From contig NC_133536.1 of NCBI RefSeq assembly GCF_048544455.1, positions 26,476,152-26,540,151 on the forward strand: DNA of 64,000 nucleotides, read 5' to 3'. This stretch comes from Silene latifolia (taxonomy: Eukaryota; Streptophyta; Magnoliopsida; Caryophyllales; Caryophyllaceae). The position numbers and the translations under genes are program-made. Below are positions 1 through 11,066 of this stretch, piece after piece (position 1 is the stretch's first letter; every line of letters begins with the position of its first letter). Below the pieces are notes generated by a model, which did not search any database, was not told where the DNA came from, and was given only the letters and a program-made list of their open reading frames with translations.

Positions 1-307
1 TTCATTTTTGTATAACTTTAGTCCATTTTTGTATAAATTTAGTCAATTATAAGATTAAAATCAACAAATTATCAGAATTTTTATATGGCTAAGATTAAAA
101 CAACAAATTTTGTGAAAAATATTTTAGTAGATCTTAGATGAAAAAAAAAGTATCTCATAAAAAAAAACGAGATTTAAAACTCGAAATCTTAAAAAAAAGT
201 ATAACAAGAAGAGATTTGAGAAAATGAATATAAAACGAGAAGTAACAAAATAAAAGAAAATAAAAGACAACAACAAAAAATAAATGGGAAAAACAACTCA
301 AAACATG

Positions 308-368
<61 letters not shown>
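308..368. repeat. Poly-A tract
   Basis: About 60 consecutive A residues precede the GGTGGCGGCGG block in the left arm of FB1. The right arm has a T-rich counterpart near 2408-2590. Confidence 0.9.
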
Positions 369-370
<2 letters not shown>

Positions 371-826
371 TGGCGGCGGTGCGGTGGCGGCGGTGGTGGG
401 TGGTGAGTTGGTGTCGGGTGGGATAGTGGTGGGTGGTGGTGAATGAGGAAGAGAAGAATGAATGATTTATTTGGGTTTTTTGATTTAATTGGATTTTTTG
501 GGTTTTTTTATTTAATTGGATTTTTTGGGTTTTATTTATTTATTTGGGTTTTGGGTTTTTTATTTATTTGGATTTTTTGGGTTTTTATTTTTTGGGGTTT
601 TAGAGAGAAGATGAGTTGTGTGATATGTGAGAAAAGTGGATGAGAGGAAAAGAAGTTATAGTGAATTAGTGATTAATTAGAAAGATTAGTGAAGGAGGAG
701 AGAATGAGTGATATTAGTACATAAACACACTTTTGGAGGTTGATCTTGGCCATCCATCTCCCTCCATCCAATGGCTCATAATAGAACTTATGGACTCAAT
801 ATAAATGTGGACCTTAGTTGATCTCT

Positions 827-828
<2 letters not shown>

Positions 829-871
<43 letters not shown>

Positions 872-891
872 AGAGAGAGAGAGAGAGAGAA
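829..891. repeat. TA/GA compound microsatellite at the FB1 centre
   Basis: A (TA)n run is followed by (GA)n. The sequences on either side are inverted copies of each other (GTTGATCTC-type and GAGATCAAC-type edges), so the microsatellite sits at the loop of the fold-back structure. Confidence 0.85.
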
Positions 892-1198
892 GAGATCAAC
901 TAAGGTCATGTATATGTATTGAGTCCATAAGTTCTATTAAGGGCCATTGGATGGTGAAAATGGATGGCCAAGATCAACCCCAAAAAAGTGTGTTTAATAG
1001 CTAATCTCACCATCTCTCTCCTCCTTCACTAATCCACTCTAATTAATCATTAATTTACTATATATTTGTTTTCCACTCATTCATTTCTCTCTCATCTTAC
1101 ACATTTCATTTCTCTCTTCTCTCAAACTCTAAAAAAAAACAAATAAATAAAAAAAAAACCCAAAAATCCAAATAAATAAAAAACCAAAAAATCCAAAT

Positions 1199-1750
1199 TG
1201 TAACACCCCAAGTTATTGAGAGTAAGGTTGTCCCACATCGGGGAATTGAGGAGGTTGTGATATGTTTATAAGGGATTCCACCCACCACTTAATAACAAGG
1301 CCTTGTGCTTTTGGGCTTAAGTGAGGACAAATAACTGGCCCAAAAGTGCACACCCATCTTATTGGGTTGTGTTACGGCTCATGGTGGGTCGGGTTGTTAT
1401 AAATGGTATCGAGCGACCACTGCGACCGTGTGGTGAGCCCGTGGTCGGGAGTACCCGGGTCACACACCTAGCGGGGGAGGATTCTGGGCTTGGCTGCGGT
1501 CAAATTGGAGGCACAACGAGGACGTTGTGTTCTTTAAGTGGGGGAGATTGTAACACCCCAAGTTATTGAGAGTAAGGTTGTCCCACATCGGGGAATTGAG
1601 GAGGTTGTGATATGTTTATAAGGGATTCCACCCACCACTTAATAACAAGACTTTGTGCTTTTGGGTTTAAGTGAGGACAAATAACTGGCCCAAAAGTGCA
1701 CACCCATCTTATTGGGTTGTGTTACGACAGTGGTGGGTCGGGTTGTTATA
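1199..1750 (+). mobile_element. TRIM (terminal-repeat retrotransposon in miniature)
   Basis: There are two LTRs of about 202 bp (1199-1401 and 1549-1750), each starting TGTAACACCCC and ending GTTGTTATA, around a 147-bp internal region with no coding capacity. A tRNA-iMet-type primer binding site (TGGTATC-GAGC, one base short) follows the first LTR at 1404. A purine tract (AAGTGGGGGAGAT, about 1536-1548) precedes the second. The 5-bp target duplication CAAAT lies at 1194-1198 and 1751-1755. The insertion is in the right arm of FB1. With no ORFs it must use enzymes supplied by another retrotransposon. Confidence 0.88.
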
Positions 1751-2363
1751 CAAATAAATAAATAAAACCCAAAACACCCCAAAAAATAAAAAACCCAAAA
1801 AATCAAAAATCCAAACAAATAAAAAAGTTATCTTCCTCTACACCACCACCCCACCCGACACCACCCACCGACAGTGGTGGGTCGGGTTGTTATAAATGGT
1901 ATCAGAGCGACCCTGCGACCGTGTGGTGAGCCCGTGGTCGGGAGTACCCGGGTCACACACCTAGCGGGGGAGGATTCTGGGCTTGGCTGCGGTCAAATTG
2001 GAGGCACAACGAGGACGTTGTGTTCTTTAAGTGGGGGAGATTGTAACACCCCAAGTTATTGAGAGTAAGGTTGTCCCACATCGGGGAATTGAGGAGGTTG
2101 TGATATGTTTATAAGGGATTCCACCCACCACTTAATAACAAGACTTTGTGCTTTTGGGTTTAAGTGAGGACAAATAACTGGCCCAAAAGTGCACACCCAT
2201 CTTATTGGGTTGTGTTACGACAGTGGTGGGTCGGGTTGTTATACAAATAAATAAATAAAACCCAAAACACCCCAAAAAATAAAAAACCCAAAAAATCAAA
2301 AATCCAAACAAATAAAAAAGTTATCTTCCTCTACACCACCACCCCACCCGACACCACCCACCG
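1378..2363 (+). repeat. Tandem duplication of TRIM internal region, LTR and flank (about 493 bp x 2)
   Basis: The segment 1378-1870 (end of LTR1, internal region, LTR2 and about 120 bp of flanking FB1 arm) is repeated at 1871-2363. This gives a third LTR (2042-2243) and a second primer binding site (1898-1909) with the full TGGTATCAGAGC. The right-hand CAAAT flank is repeated too. The arrangement fits unequal exchange between the LTR end and the similar GGTGGG-rich arm sequence at 1870/1871. Confidence 0.85.
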
Positions 2364-2676
2364 CCACGACCCACCGTCTCACAACCACCGCCGCCGCTAA
2401 CCCACCGCCGCCGTAGCGTTTTTTTTTTTCCGTTTTGATGTTGTTTTTTATGTTTTGAGTTGTTTTTTTCATTCGTTATTTTTGTTGTGTTTTTTTCATT
2501 TGTTATTTTTGTTGTCTTTATTTTGTTTATTCTTGTCTTTTTATCTATTTTCTCAATTCTCGCTTTTTTTTACTTTTTTTTTCTTAAGATTTTGGGTAAA
2601 ATAAATCTCATATAATAAGTTAATTTTAATCTTTTGAAAAAATAACTTTATTATCTCGTTTTGTGGTGGTAGTTTG

Positions 2677-3450
2677 GTGGACTAAAGTTATACAAAGAAT
2701 GAACTAAAGTTATACAAAAATGGACTAAAGTTATACAAATATGGACTAAAGTTATACAAAAATGGACTAAAGTTATACAAAAATGGACTAAAGTTATACA
2801 AATATGGACTAAACGTATAACTCCACTCAGTAAATGTATAACTTATACTCAGTAAATGTATAACTCTAGTAACGATATGAGTAACTTCTACTCAATGAAT
2901 GTATAACTCCAGTAGAAATGTGTGTAATTTTTGTATAACTTTAGTCAATTTTTTGTATAACTTTAGTCCAATTTTTGTATAACTTTAGTCCATATTTGTA
3001 TAACTTTAGTTCATTTTTGTATAACTTTAGTCTATTTTTATATAACTTTAATCCATTTTTGTATAACTTTAGTTTATTTTTGTATAACTTTAGTCCATTT
3101 TTGTATAACTTTAGTCCATATTTGTATAACTTTAGTCCATTTTTGTATAACTTCAATCTCATTTTTGTATAACTTTAATCCTTATTTATATAACTTTAGT
3201 CCATATTTGTATAACTTTAGGTAATTTTTGTATAACTTTAGTCCATTTTTGTATAACACTAGTCCTTATTTGTATAACTTTAGTCCATATTTGTATAACT
3301 TTAGTCCTTCATATGTATAACTTTAGTCCTTCATATGTATAACTTTAGTCTATATTTGTATAATTTTAGTCCAAAATTGTGTAACTTTACTACAAAATCG
3401 CATAACGTTAGTCCAAAATCGTATAACTTTAGTCCAAAATCGTATAACGT
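2677..3450. repeat. 21-bp tandem repeats in two opposed arrays
   Basis: The unit is about 21 bp, consensus TTTTTGTATAACTTTAGTCCA. It runs in reverse orientation at 2677-2815 (end of FB1) and forward at about 2928-3450 (start of FB2). About 110 bp of related GTATAACTC/ACTCAGTAAATG spacer separates the arrays. Reading frames through the array (LYKNGLK-type heptads) are products of the 21-bp period and not a protein. Variant units continue at 3640-3790. Confidence 0.9.
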
Positions 3451-4320
3451 TAGTCCAATATATAACCGAAATCCTAAAAACCATCAATACTAACTTTAAA
3501 CCAACAATACTAGATCTAAAAAAAAAATCCATTATCTAAATATCAAAATGTAATATAAAAACATAATTGAAATAAAAAAATATAAAATAAGTAAATAACA
3601 ACATAATAAGTAAATAACAACACACAACAAAATAGTATAAATTGTATAACTTTAATTTTTGAAGAATATAACTTTAGTCGTAAATAGTATAATTTTAATG
3701 TTTTAAGGGTATAACTTTAGTCGTAAATAGTATAACTTTAATGTTTTAATGGTATAACTTTAGTCGTAAATAGTATAACTTTAGTTGTATTTACATATAG
3801 TTTTGAAAATTCAAAATAAAAAAAGTGATGAAAGTTGAGAAGAAGAAAACTAGATATGAAAACTAATAATAAAAAAAAACAAATAACAATAACAAAAAAA
3901 AAAAAAAACATAATAACAAAAACCAAAAAAACACATAATAACAAAAACCCGTTAATCTATCAAAAAAACCCGTTAATCTAAGAAAAAAACCAAATAACCA
4001 AAAAAAGTCGATTAGTAAAAAAAATTAACAAATAGATATGAAAAATTAAAATATAATTTGTTACTAAAAATTCACAAGTAGATCTTAAAAATTCAAAATA
4101 AAATAAAACGATATTTTAAATACGAAACAAATGAGATATGTAAAAAAGAAAAAAAAATTTATTCAAAAACCAAGACACCACCTACGTCCTACAACAATCT
4201 AAAATTCAAAAAAAGAAAAAAAAAATCTAAAATTCAATAAATCAGCCCCATAAAACATGACGACCACAAAACAAAAAAAGGATAAAATATAAACCAAAGA
4301 TGACCACACGATAAACCAGC
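3451..4320. other. AT-rich non-coding stretch inside FB2
   Basis: A-rich sequence with scattered variant units (ACTTTAGTCGTAAATAGTATA at 3640-3790) and no coding signal. Confidence 0.6.
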
Positions 4321-4344
4321 AGAACCGACGATACAGAGGGGAGT

Positions 4345-4860
4345 GTGGGTGGTGGTTGGTCAGCCACGGTAGAAGGGAGTGGTGGTGGTGTTGGGTCAGC
4401 GACGGTGGGAGGCGAAAAGGTGGTGGCTATTTTTTGTTGTTATTGGTGGTGGTGGTGGGAGGCTAAGAGGGGATGTGGGTCGTGGGTGATGCGTGCGGTA
4501 GAGGTGAATGGTCGTGGGCCAGATCTGAAATACACAAAAAAAGGAGGGAGGACGGTTGTCGTGGTGGTGGTATGGTAAGGCGCGTGGCTGTGTCGAGGAG
4601 GAAGGAAGAGGGGCGGCTGAAGAAGGGAGAATGAGGTCGTGTTGGTTGGGTGGTGTTGTGGTGGTTGATGTCGATGGAGTAGGGGCTGGCCGGCTTTGGT
4701 TTTGGTGGTGTTGTGGAGGACGGTGGTAGCTTGTGGCATGGACGGCAGTAGGATCGTGGTGGTGGGGTGAGGCGCGTGGTTGTGTGAGTAAAGGAGGGAG
4801 GACGGTATGGTGGTGGTGAATGGTGGTGGAAGGGTGGTTTGTTATGGTGGTGTTGTCGAT
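4345..4860. repeat. G-rich GGTGG/GTGGTGG low-complexity block
   Basis: A strongly strand-asymmetric block of GGTGGTGG-type sequence, equivalent to the GGTGGCGGCGG block at 369-440 in FB1. ORFs on both strands are repeat-driven. Confidence 0.7.
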
Positions 4861-5194
4861 GAAGTTGTTATTGTTTTTGTTTTTTTGGTTTTTTTTTTGT
4901 TGGTTTTTTTTTTGTTGATTTGGTTTTTTTTTTTAGAGAATGAGAGAAAGATGAGAGAGAATGAGTGTATGAGAGAAGTGTGAAAGAATGAATAATGAGG
5001 AAGTGGGTAGGGAGATTAGAATGGTGGAAGAGTTATACAAAATTAGGAGGAGTTATACAAAATTAGGGAGGGAGATTAGGGAGGTTCATTTGTGACCCTT
5101 GAATGAGATGTAATCTCATCCCTCCATTCCTTCCATCCTAAGGTCCTTGTAAGAACTTAGGGACTCATAAGATGTAAGGGCCTTATGAGAGCCC

Positions 5195-5427
<233 letters not shown>

Positions 5428-5739
5428 TTATCTCTTAAAGTGAAATTACATATCTTTTGTGTATATCTTGGTATTGATTTTTTTTTTTATGGTTTTTTAA
5501 ACATTTCTAATAGTAAATTAAGTCTAACCTCTTTATTTTGTTGTGTTTTATAGGATTCAATGGCATGATCTTCTTTGATGTGAACGCTTTATTGTTATGT
5601 TGTAAGTTACTACTTTCGCCTATTGTTTTATTTTTCCATTTTTTTTAATTTGTTTAACCCTTTAATTTTCATATATGTATAGTTTCTATTCTTACAAGCT
5701 TTGAGTTCAACATGACAAACAAAACCTTATATTTCACCT
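5428..5739. other. Non-coding AT-rich stretch
   Basis: No gene is recognised. An AG-GATTC...ATGTT-GTAAGT segment at 5553-5600 has exon-like edges but no recognisable coding content. Confidence 0.5.
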
Positions 5740-6290
5740 CATTCATAAATTTTCTAAAAAAAATTAAAAAATATAAGTTGCAAACACAAAAAAAAAAAAA
5801 ATGATGCAAACCTTTTTATCTCCCTCCCATAACTTTGGTTATCAATTTACCCTATTTATTTAATTTTATTATTTTATTAATGATGATCTTTTTGCTTTCC
5901 TCTCACCATTATATAACAATAATCATAATTTCCATGTTATTCAAAAAATTAGTATGTAAAGTACAATATTATGAAAAGGCAAGACTAAATATTTCACTAA
6001 CTCATCTCACTAAGCCATGTGTCATAAAAAAATTCATTTTTTATTATCATGTGTCACATGCTTATTAGTAAAAAAAATTTAAAAAATATAAAGTCTCAAA
6101 CATACAAAATAAATTAAAAAAAAATGATTCAAACTTTTTATCTCCCTCTCATAACTTTAGTCATCAATTTACCCTATTTATTTAACTTTATTACTTTTAT
6201 TTAATGATGATCTTTTTGCTTTTCCCTCACCATTATATAACAATCAAAATTTCCATTTTATTCCAAAAATTGGTATGTAAAGTTTACATA
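5740..6290 (+). repeat. Direct duplication, period about 323 bp
   Basis: Landmarks ATGATGCAAAC...TTTTTATCTCCCTC, ATCAATTTACCCTATTTATT, GATGATCTTTTTGCTTT and ACCATTATATAACAAT appear from 5801 and again, diverged, from 6124. Non-coding and AT-rich. Confidence 0.8.
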
Positions 6291-6496
6291 GATAACTAGA
6301 ATATTTTTTTACTTTTTTTCTTTATTGTATATTGAATTAATTAGAAACTTATTTTTTATTATTTTTGTGTTTTCAAATTGCAGGAGGATGATACATACTC
6401 ACATATCAAAACAACTATTACCTTAAGCAACTTTTTATTAGTTGAATATGCAACTCTTTTCACTACGAAATTTCATGCGGCGGCCCTAAAACCACA
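6291..6496. other. AT-rich stretch before the Helitron
   Basis: No feature beyond an intron-like TTGCAG-GAGG at about 6380. No ORF. Confidence 0.4.
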
Positions 6497-7077
6497 TCTA
6501 TAATCTATACAATCTAATTAAAGGGGTACTTAAAATGACAAATTTAATTAAATGTAACTTGGAAATTTTAATGTGATGTGGACTATCAATTTATAGTTAC
6601 ATGGCATTGATTTCATTCACTCATCTATAAATAAATCTATACAATTTAATTAAATGGTACCTAAAATGACAAATTTTAATGTGACAAAAGAATGTAAATG
6701 TAATAAACTTTTTAGTTACCTCTCATCCTTATACCTATTAATAATTAATACATTCTACTAATTTAACATCTAACTTTTTTCTTAAATGATGAATTTTTGG
6801 CTTCCCTCCTCATTTATACTACTTATACACATTGTCATATTTTTGTCTACGATTATCATCTCTTGTGTTATCACAATATCTCTACTTGTCTACCTTAAAC
6901 ACCTTTGAGATTTTATTTTGTCGGTCTAAACACTCTAATTCATTCAATCAATAAAGAGAACTTAAAATAACGCCTAAATATTTGTTGGAAGATAAACATT
7001 CATAGTCCATAATTTTTAAGCTTATTAAAACAATAAATTATTAACGATCCCGTGATTTTCACGGGCTCCAAAACTAG
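6497..7077 (+). mobile_element. Short non-autonomous Helitron
   Basis: The 3' end is typical: a 17-nt hairpin (CCCGTGA-TTT-TCACGGG, 7049-7065), nine bases, then CTAG (7074-7077) followed by host T. The proposed 5' end is TCTATAATCTATACAATC at 6497, directly after an A, as expected for insertion between A and T. The 581-bp element has no Rep/helicase ORF, so a partner would have to supply it. A near-identical hairpin plus CTAG recurs at 37637-37665. The 5' end is less certain than the 3' end. Confidence 0.68.
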
Positions 7078-7078
7078 T

Positions 7079-9055
7079 TTATCTATAAATTAATTTAACT
7101 CACTTATATCTATAATATTAAAGGATATTATCATTATTCTTAAATTAATTTTGTATATTAAATATATTGTCTTCCAAAATTTATATAACCCTTACAAATT
7201 TACATCAAATTTCATAATTTATAATTAATATTGACATTTTAATTGAAATTATTGTAATAAAACATGTTAATAAATTTCATAATTTATGATTAAAATTAAA
7301 ATTTTAATTGAAATTTTTATAATAAACATATTAAGGAATTAATTAAACCTCTTCATATTACTAAACACTCACCATTATTAACATTTTCCTATTTAATTCA
7401 TTGTTTTTAAATTTTTTATAATAAAACCTGTTAATAAACTAATTAAATCTCTTCATATTACTGAACACCCACTATTATTAAAATTTTCCATTTTTTTTAA
7501 TTAAACATGGTAATAAATTGATTAAAACTATTCATAATACTTAACACACACCAAATTAATTAAATGTTTTTCCTATTTAATTAATTTTTGTAATATAATA
7601 TGTTAATATTTTATTAAAACTCCTTATATTACCGAACACCCATAATTTTCATTAACATTTTGTCTTATTTAATTCATCTCTTGAGGTGCTCGGCAATCAA
7701 TTATCTAATTTAATAATATCATAAAATAAATCAAAATATGGGAATCGAATTAATGTGACATATATTATCAATTTATTATTACATGATATTAATTTAAATC
7801 ATTTATCTATAAATTAATTTAATTCACTTATATATATATATAATATTAAATGATATTATCATTATTCTTAAATTAATTTTGTATATTATATATATTGTCT
7901 TCCAAAATTTATATAACCCTTACAAATTTACATCAAATTTCATAATTTATAATTAATATTTCATTTTAATTGAAATTATTGTAATAAAACATGTTAATAA
8001 ATTTCATAATTTATAATTAAAATTGAAATTTTAATTGAAATTTTAATTGAAATTTTTGTAATAAACATATTAAGGAATTAATTAAACCTCTTCATATTAC
8101 TAAACACTTACCATTATTAACATTTTCCTATTTAATTCATTGTTTTTATTTTTTTTGTAATAAAACATGTTAATAAATTAATTAAACCTCTTCATATTAC
8201 TAAACACCCACCATTATTAACATTTTCCTATTTAATTTTTTTTAATTAATCATGATAATAAATTGATTAAAACTCTTCATAATACTTAACACACACCAAA
8301 TTAATTAAATGTTTTTCCTATTTAATTAATTTTTGTAATATAATATGTTAATAATTTTATTAAAACTCCTTATATTACTCAACACCCATAATTTTCATTA
8401 ACATTTTGTTCTATTTAATTCATCTCTTGAGGTGCTCGGCAATCAATTATCTAATTTAATAATACCTCAAAATAAATTAAAATATGGGAATCAAATTAAT
8501 GTGACATGGATTATCAATTTATTATTACATGACATTAATTTAAAATATTTATCTATAAATTAATTTAATTCACTTATATCTATAATATTAAAGAATATTA
8601 TCATTATTCTTAAATTAATTTTGTATATTAAATATATTGTCTTCCAAAATTTATATAACCCTTACAAATTTATATCAAATTTCATAATTTATAATTAATA
8701 TTGACATTTTAATTGAAATTTTTGTAATCAAACATGTTAATAAATTTGATAATTTAAAATTAAAATTAAAATTTTAATTGAAATTTTGTTAATAAACATA
8801 TTAAGGAACTAATTATAGCTCTTCATATTACTAAAAACTCACCATTATTAACATTTTCCTATTTAATTCATTGTTTTTAAAAATTTTGTAATAAAACCTG
8901 TTAATAAATTAATTAAACCTCTTCATATTACTGAACACTCACCATTATTAATATTTTTCTATTTTTAATTAAACATGATAATAAATTGATTAAAACGCTT
9001 CCTAATACTTAACACACACCAAATTAATTAAAAAAAATTCTATTTAATTAATTTT
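7079..9055 (+). repeat. AT-rich tandem repeat, three units of about 724-746 bp
   Basis: Units start with ATCTATAAATTAATTTAA at 7081, 7805 and 8551. The third is interrupted at 9055 and resumes at 10122-10230. Each unit contains internal sub-repeats (CTCTTCATATTACTAAACAC, ATTATTAACATTTTCCTATT). Unit ends (AATGTGACATGGATTATCAA, TTATTACATGACATTAATTT) resemble the 5' half of the Helitron at 6497-6660, so the array seems built from Helitron-derived sequence. No coding capacity. Confidence 0.8.
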
Positions 9056-9314
9056 GGGATATTCTACATGGTCCCCTCAATTTTTTTAACATTCTACATG
9101 GTACCCCTACACTTTTTAAAACATACATGGTACCCTTAATTGTTGTCATTATCACTAAGTGTACCCCTAAACTTTATTTTCCATCAATTAAACTCAATTT
9201 TAGGCGTTAGGTAATGACTTGGACGCGTAACCAAACTTGTCATTTATTATCCCATGACATAAGAACTCTATTAGGTTCAATATTCATCTCGATCCTAATA
9301 TTTATTGATATATA

Positions 9315-9817
9315 CTCCCTCCAATTTCCTATTATTTTCCCCTTTCTTTTGGGCACACAAAATAAGAAAGGGGAAGAAAGAAGGAATAAATGAGAATAAA
9401 GTATTGTAAATTGTGAAGTTTATAGGGGAGAGAAAATAATAAAGAATGAATAATGAATTAAGAATAGATAAAGTAATGAGAGTTATTGATTTTTTAGGAG
9501 AGAGAAATTAATAAAAAAAATGAATGAAACTTACCAAAAAAAGGAAAGAGGGAAGATAATCAAACTTGTGTGAAAAAGGAAAGAGGGAAGATAATAAGAA
9601 ACAATTGGTCTCCCTTGTGACGGGTTACCATTTGTGGCGGATATTTTGTGAGATAAAATGGTAACAAAATGGGTTAGTGGAGAAAGGGGATCACATGAAT
9701 AGTGTTGTAGAGAGAGAAAAAGTGGTTACTTTGTGAGGTAAAATGGTATCCGTCACTCAAGAGTGACGGATATGTGCCGTCACAAACAAGAATTTGTGAA
9801 TAAGAAATTGGAGGGAG
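9315..9817. mobile_element. Stowaway-like MITE, itself carrying another MITE
   Basis: Termini CTCCCTCCAATTTC and GAAATTGGAGGGAG are flanked by TA (9313-9314, 9818-9819), the Stowaway/mariner signature. At 503 bp it is long for the family because a separate MITE lies inside (about 9605-9797). Confidence 0.85.
9605..9797. mobile_element. MITE with TTGTGACGG/CCGTCACAA termini
   Basis: About 190 bp starting TTGGTCTCCCTTGTGACGG and ending CCGTCACAAACAAGAATTT, with an internal TCCGTCACTCAAGAGTGACGGA palindrome. A copy with nearly the same sequence lies at 57594-57781, which shows it is a mobile repeat. Confidence 0.72.
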
Positions 9818-10367
9818 TATGTGCTAAATGGGCTAAAAACTTTTTGACAGAAAATTTATTGATTCCTTGCCAAATTATCATGTCCAAACATGGATATTGA
9901 GCCTAACAGAGTCCTTATGTCATGGGATAATAAATGACAAGCTTGGTTACGCGTCCAAGTAATCACTTAACGTCTAAAACTGAGTTTAATTGACGGAAAA
10001 TAAAGTTTAGGGGTACACTTAGTGATAATGACGACAATTATGGGTAACATGTATGTTTTAAAAAGTGTGGGGGTACCATGTAGAAAGTCGAAAAATTGAG
10101 GGATACCATGTAGAATATCCCGTTAATTTTTGTAATATAATATGTTAATAATTTTATTAAAACTCCTTATATTACTCAACACCCATAATTTTCATTAACA
10201 TTTTCTCCTATTTAATTCATCTAATGACTATAAAACCTATAATATCTATAATAGTTTCTATTCACTTTATTTATTTAAAATATGCCCATTTGTCATGGGT
10301 TTCTAAGTTGTGAATTGTATTTTATGGTTTAATTTATTTATTTGATTATATTGAGTATATTGAGTAT

Positions 10368-10587
<220 letters not shown>

Positions 10588-10918
10588 TCCAATAAAGTAT
10601 ATTTTAATTTGTTATGTTGTTGGTTTATGAATCGTTTGCTTTATATTTGAATTCATGTTTTCCACTTGGTTTAATTTAAGTGACTTACATGTGACCATGT
10701 TTTGATTCGTTTGTCAAGTTTTTGTCAGATTTATGTTTTATCTTTTGGTCAATATATTTTTTATATAACTTTAAAGCACCATGAAATATATGTGAATGCA
10801 GATAAGCTAAGGCAAACCATCACGTGGGTAATCTGAAGAGGGAAGAAATACAAAAGACATAAAACTGAGGTAAAATTAAAGGTAAAAAAACGTAAGGTAG
10901 AAACTGATAAGTAATGGA
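10588..10918. other. Intergenic AT-rich stretch
   Basis: No gene or repeat recognised between the GTT microsatellite and the duplicated segment at 10919. Confidence 0.5.
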
Positions 10919-11066
10919 TGATTGTTGAACTCAAAATAGAAGTCTTATAATATATTTTTTTAATTTGTTATTAAACGTATATTGTGGTGTAATTTTACTA
11001 TTATACTTTCCCGATCAACCTATTTGAATTTGTATTTTTGTATTCACGAGTATAATCATCTCTAAT

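Larger units (their letters stand above)
1..2815. mobile_element. Fold-back-like element FB1 with long inverted arms
   Basis: The left arm (1 to about 832) returns as its reverse complement in the right arm (about 887-1198, resuming after a TRIM at 1751 and running to about 2815). Landmarks mirror in order: 21-bp GTATAACTTTAGT repeats at the outer end, an A-rich or T-rich tract, a GGTGGCGGCGG or CCGCCGCC block, a TTTGGGTTTTTT or AAAACCCAAA block, an AGAGAATGAG block, and CCATCCATC/GATCTTGGCC next to a TA/GA microsatellite that forms the loop. The left arm leaves the window. There is no transposase, so it would be non-autonomous. Arms built from short tandem repeats recall Drosophila FB or plant FARE-type elements; family membership is inferred. 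Confidence 0.6.
9056..10121. mobile_element. Mutator-like fold-back element (GGGATATTC termini)
   Basis: Terminal inverted repeats of about 240 bp begin GGGATATTCTACATGGT and end ACCATGTAGAATATCCC. They share inverted blocks such as TTAGGCGTTAGGTAATGACT with its complement near 9960. TTAATTTT flanks both ends (9048-9055, 10123-10130), an 8-bp duplication within the Mutator range, and it interrupts the third tandem unit cleanly. No transposase. A Stowaway MITE is nested in its centre. Assignment to Mutator-like elements rests on TIR length and TSD only. Confidence 0.72.

Noticed and set aside
2941..3172. Repeat-protein-like ORFs (LYKNGLK, LYNFSPF)
   Set aside because: The 21-bp DNA repeat has a period divisible by three, so all frames show heptad repeats; no start context or family.
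5553..5600. Possible internal exon (AG before GATTCAATGG, GTAAGT after ATGTT)
   Set aside because: Splice-like edges only; no coding similarity and no partner exon found.
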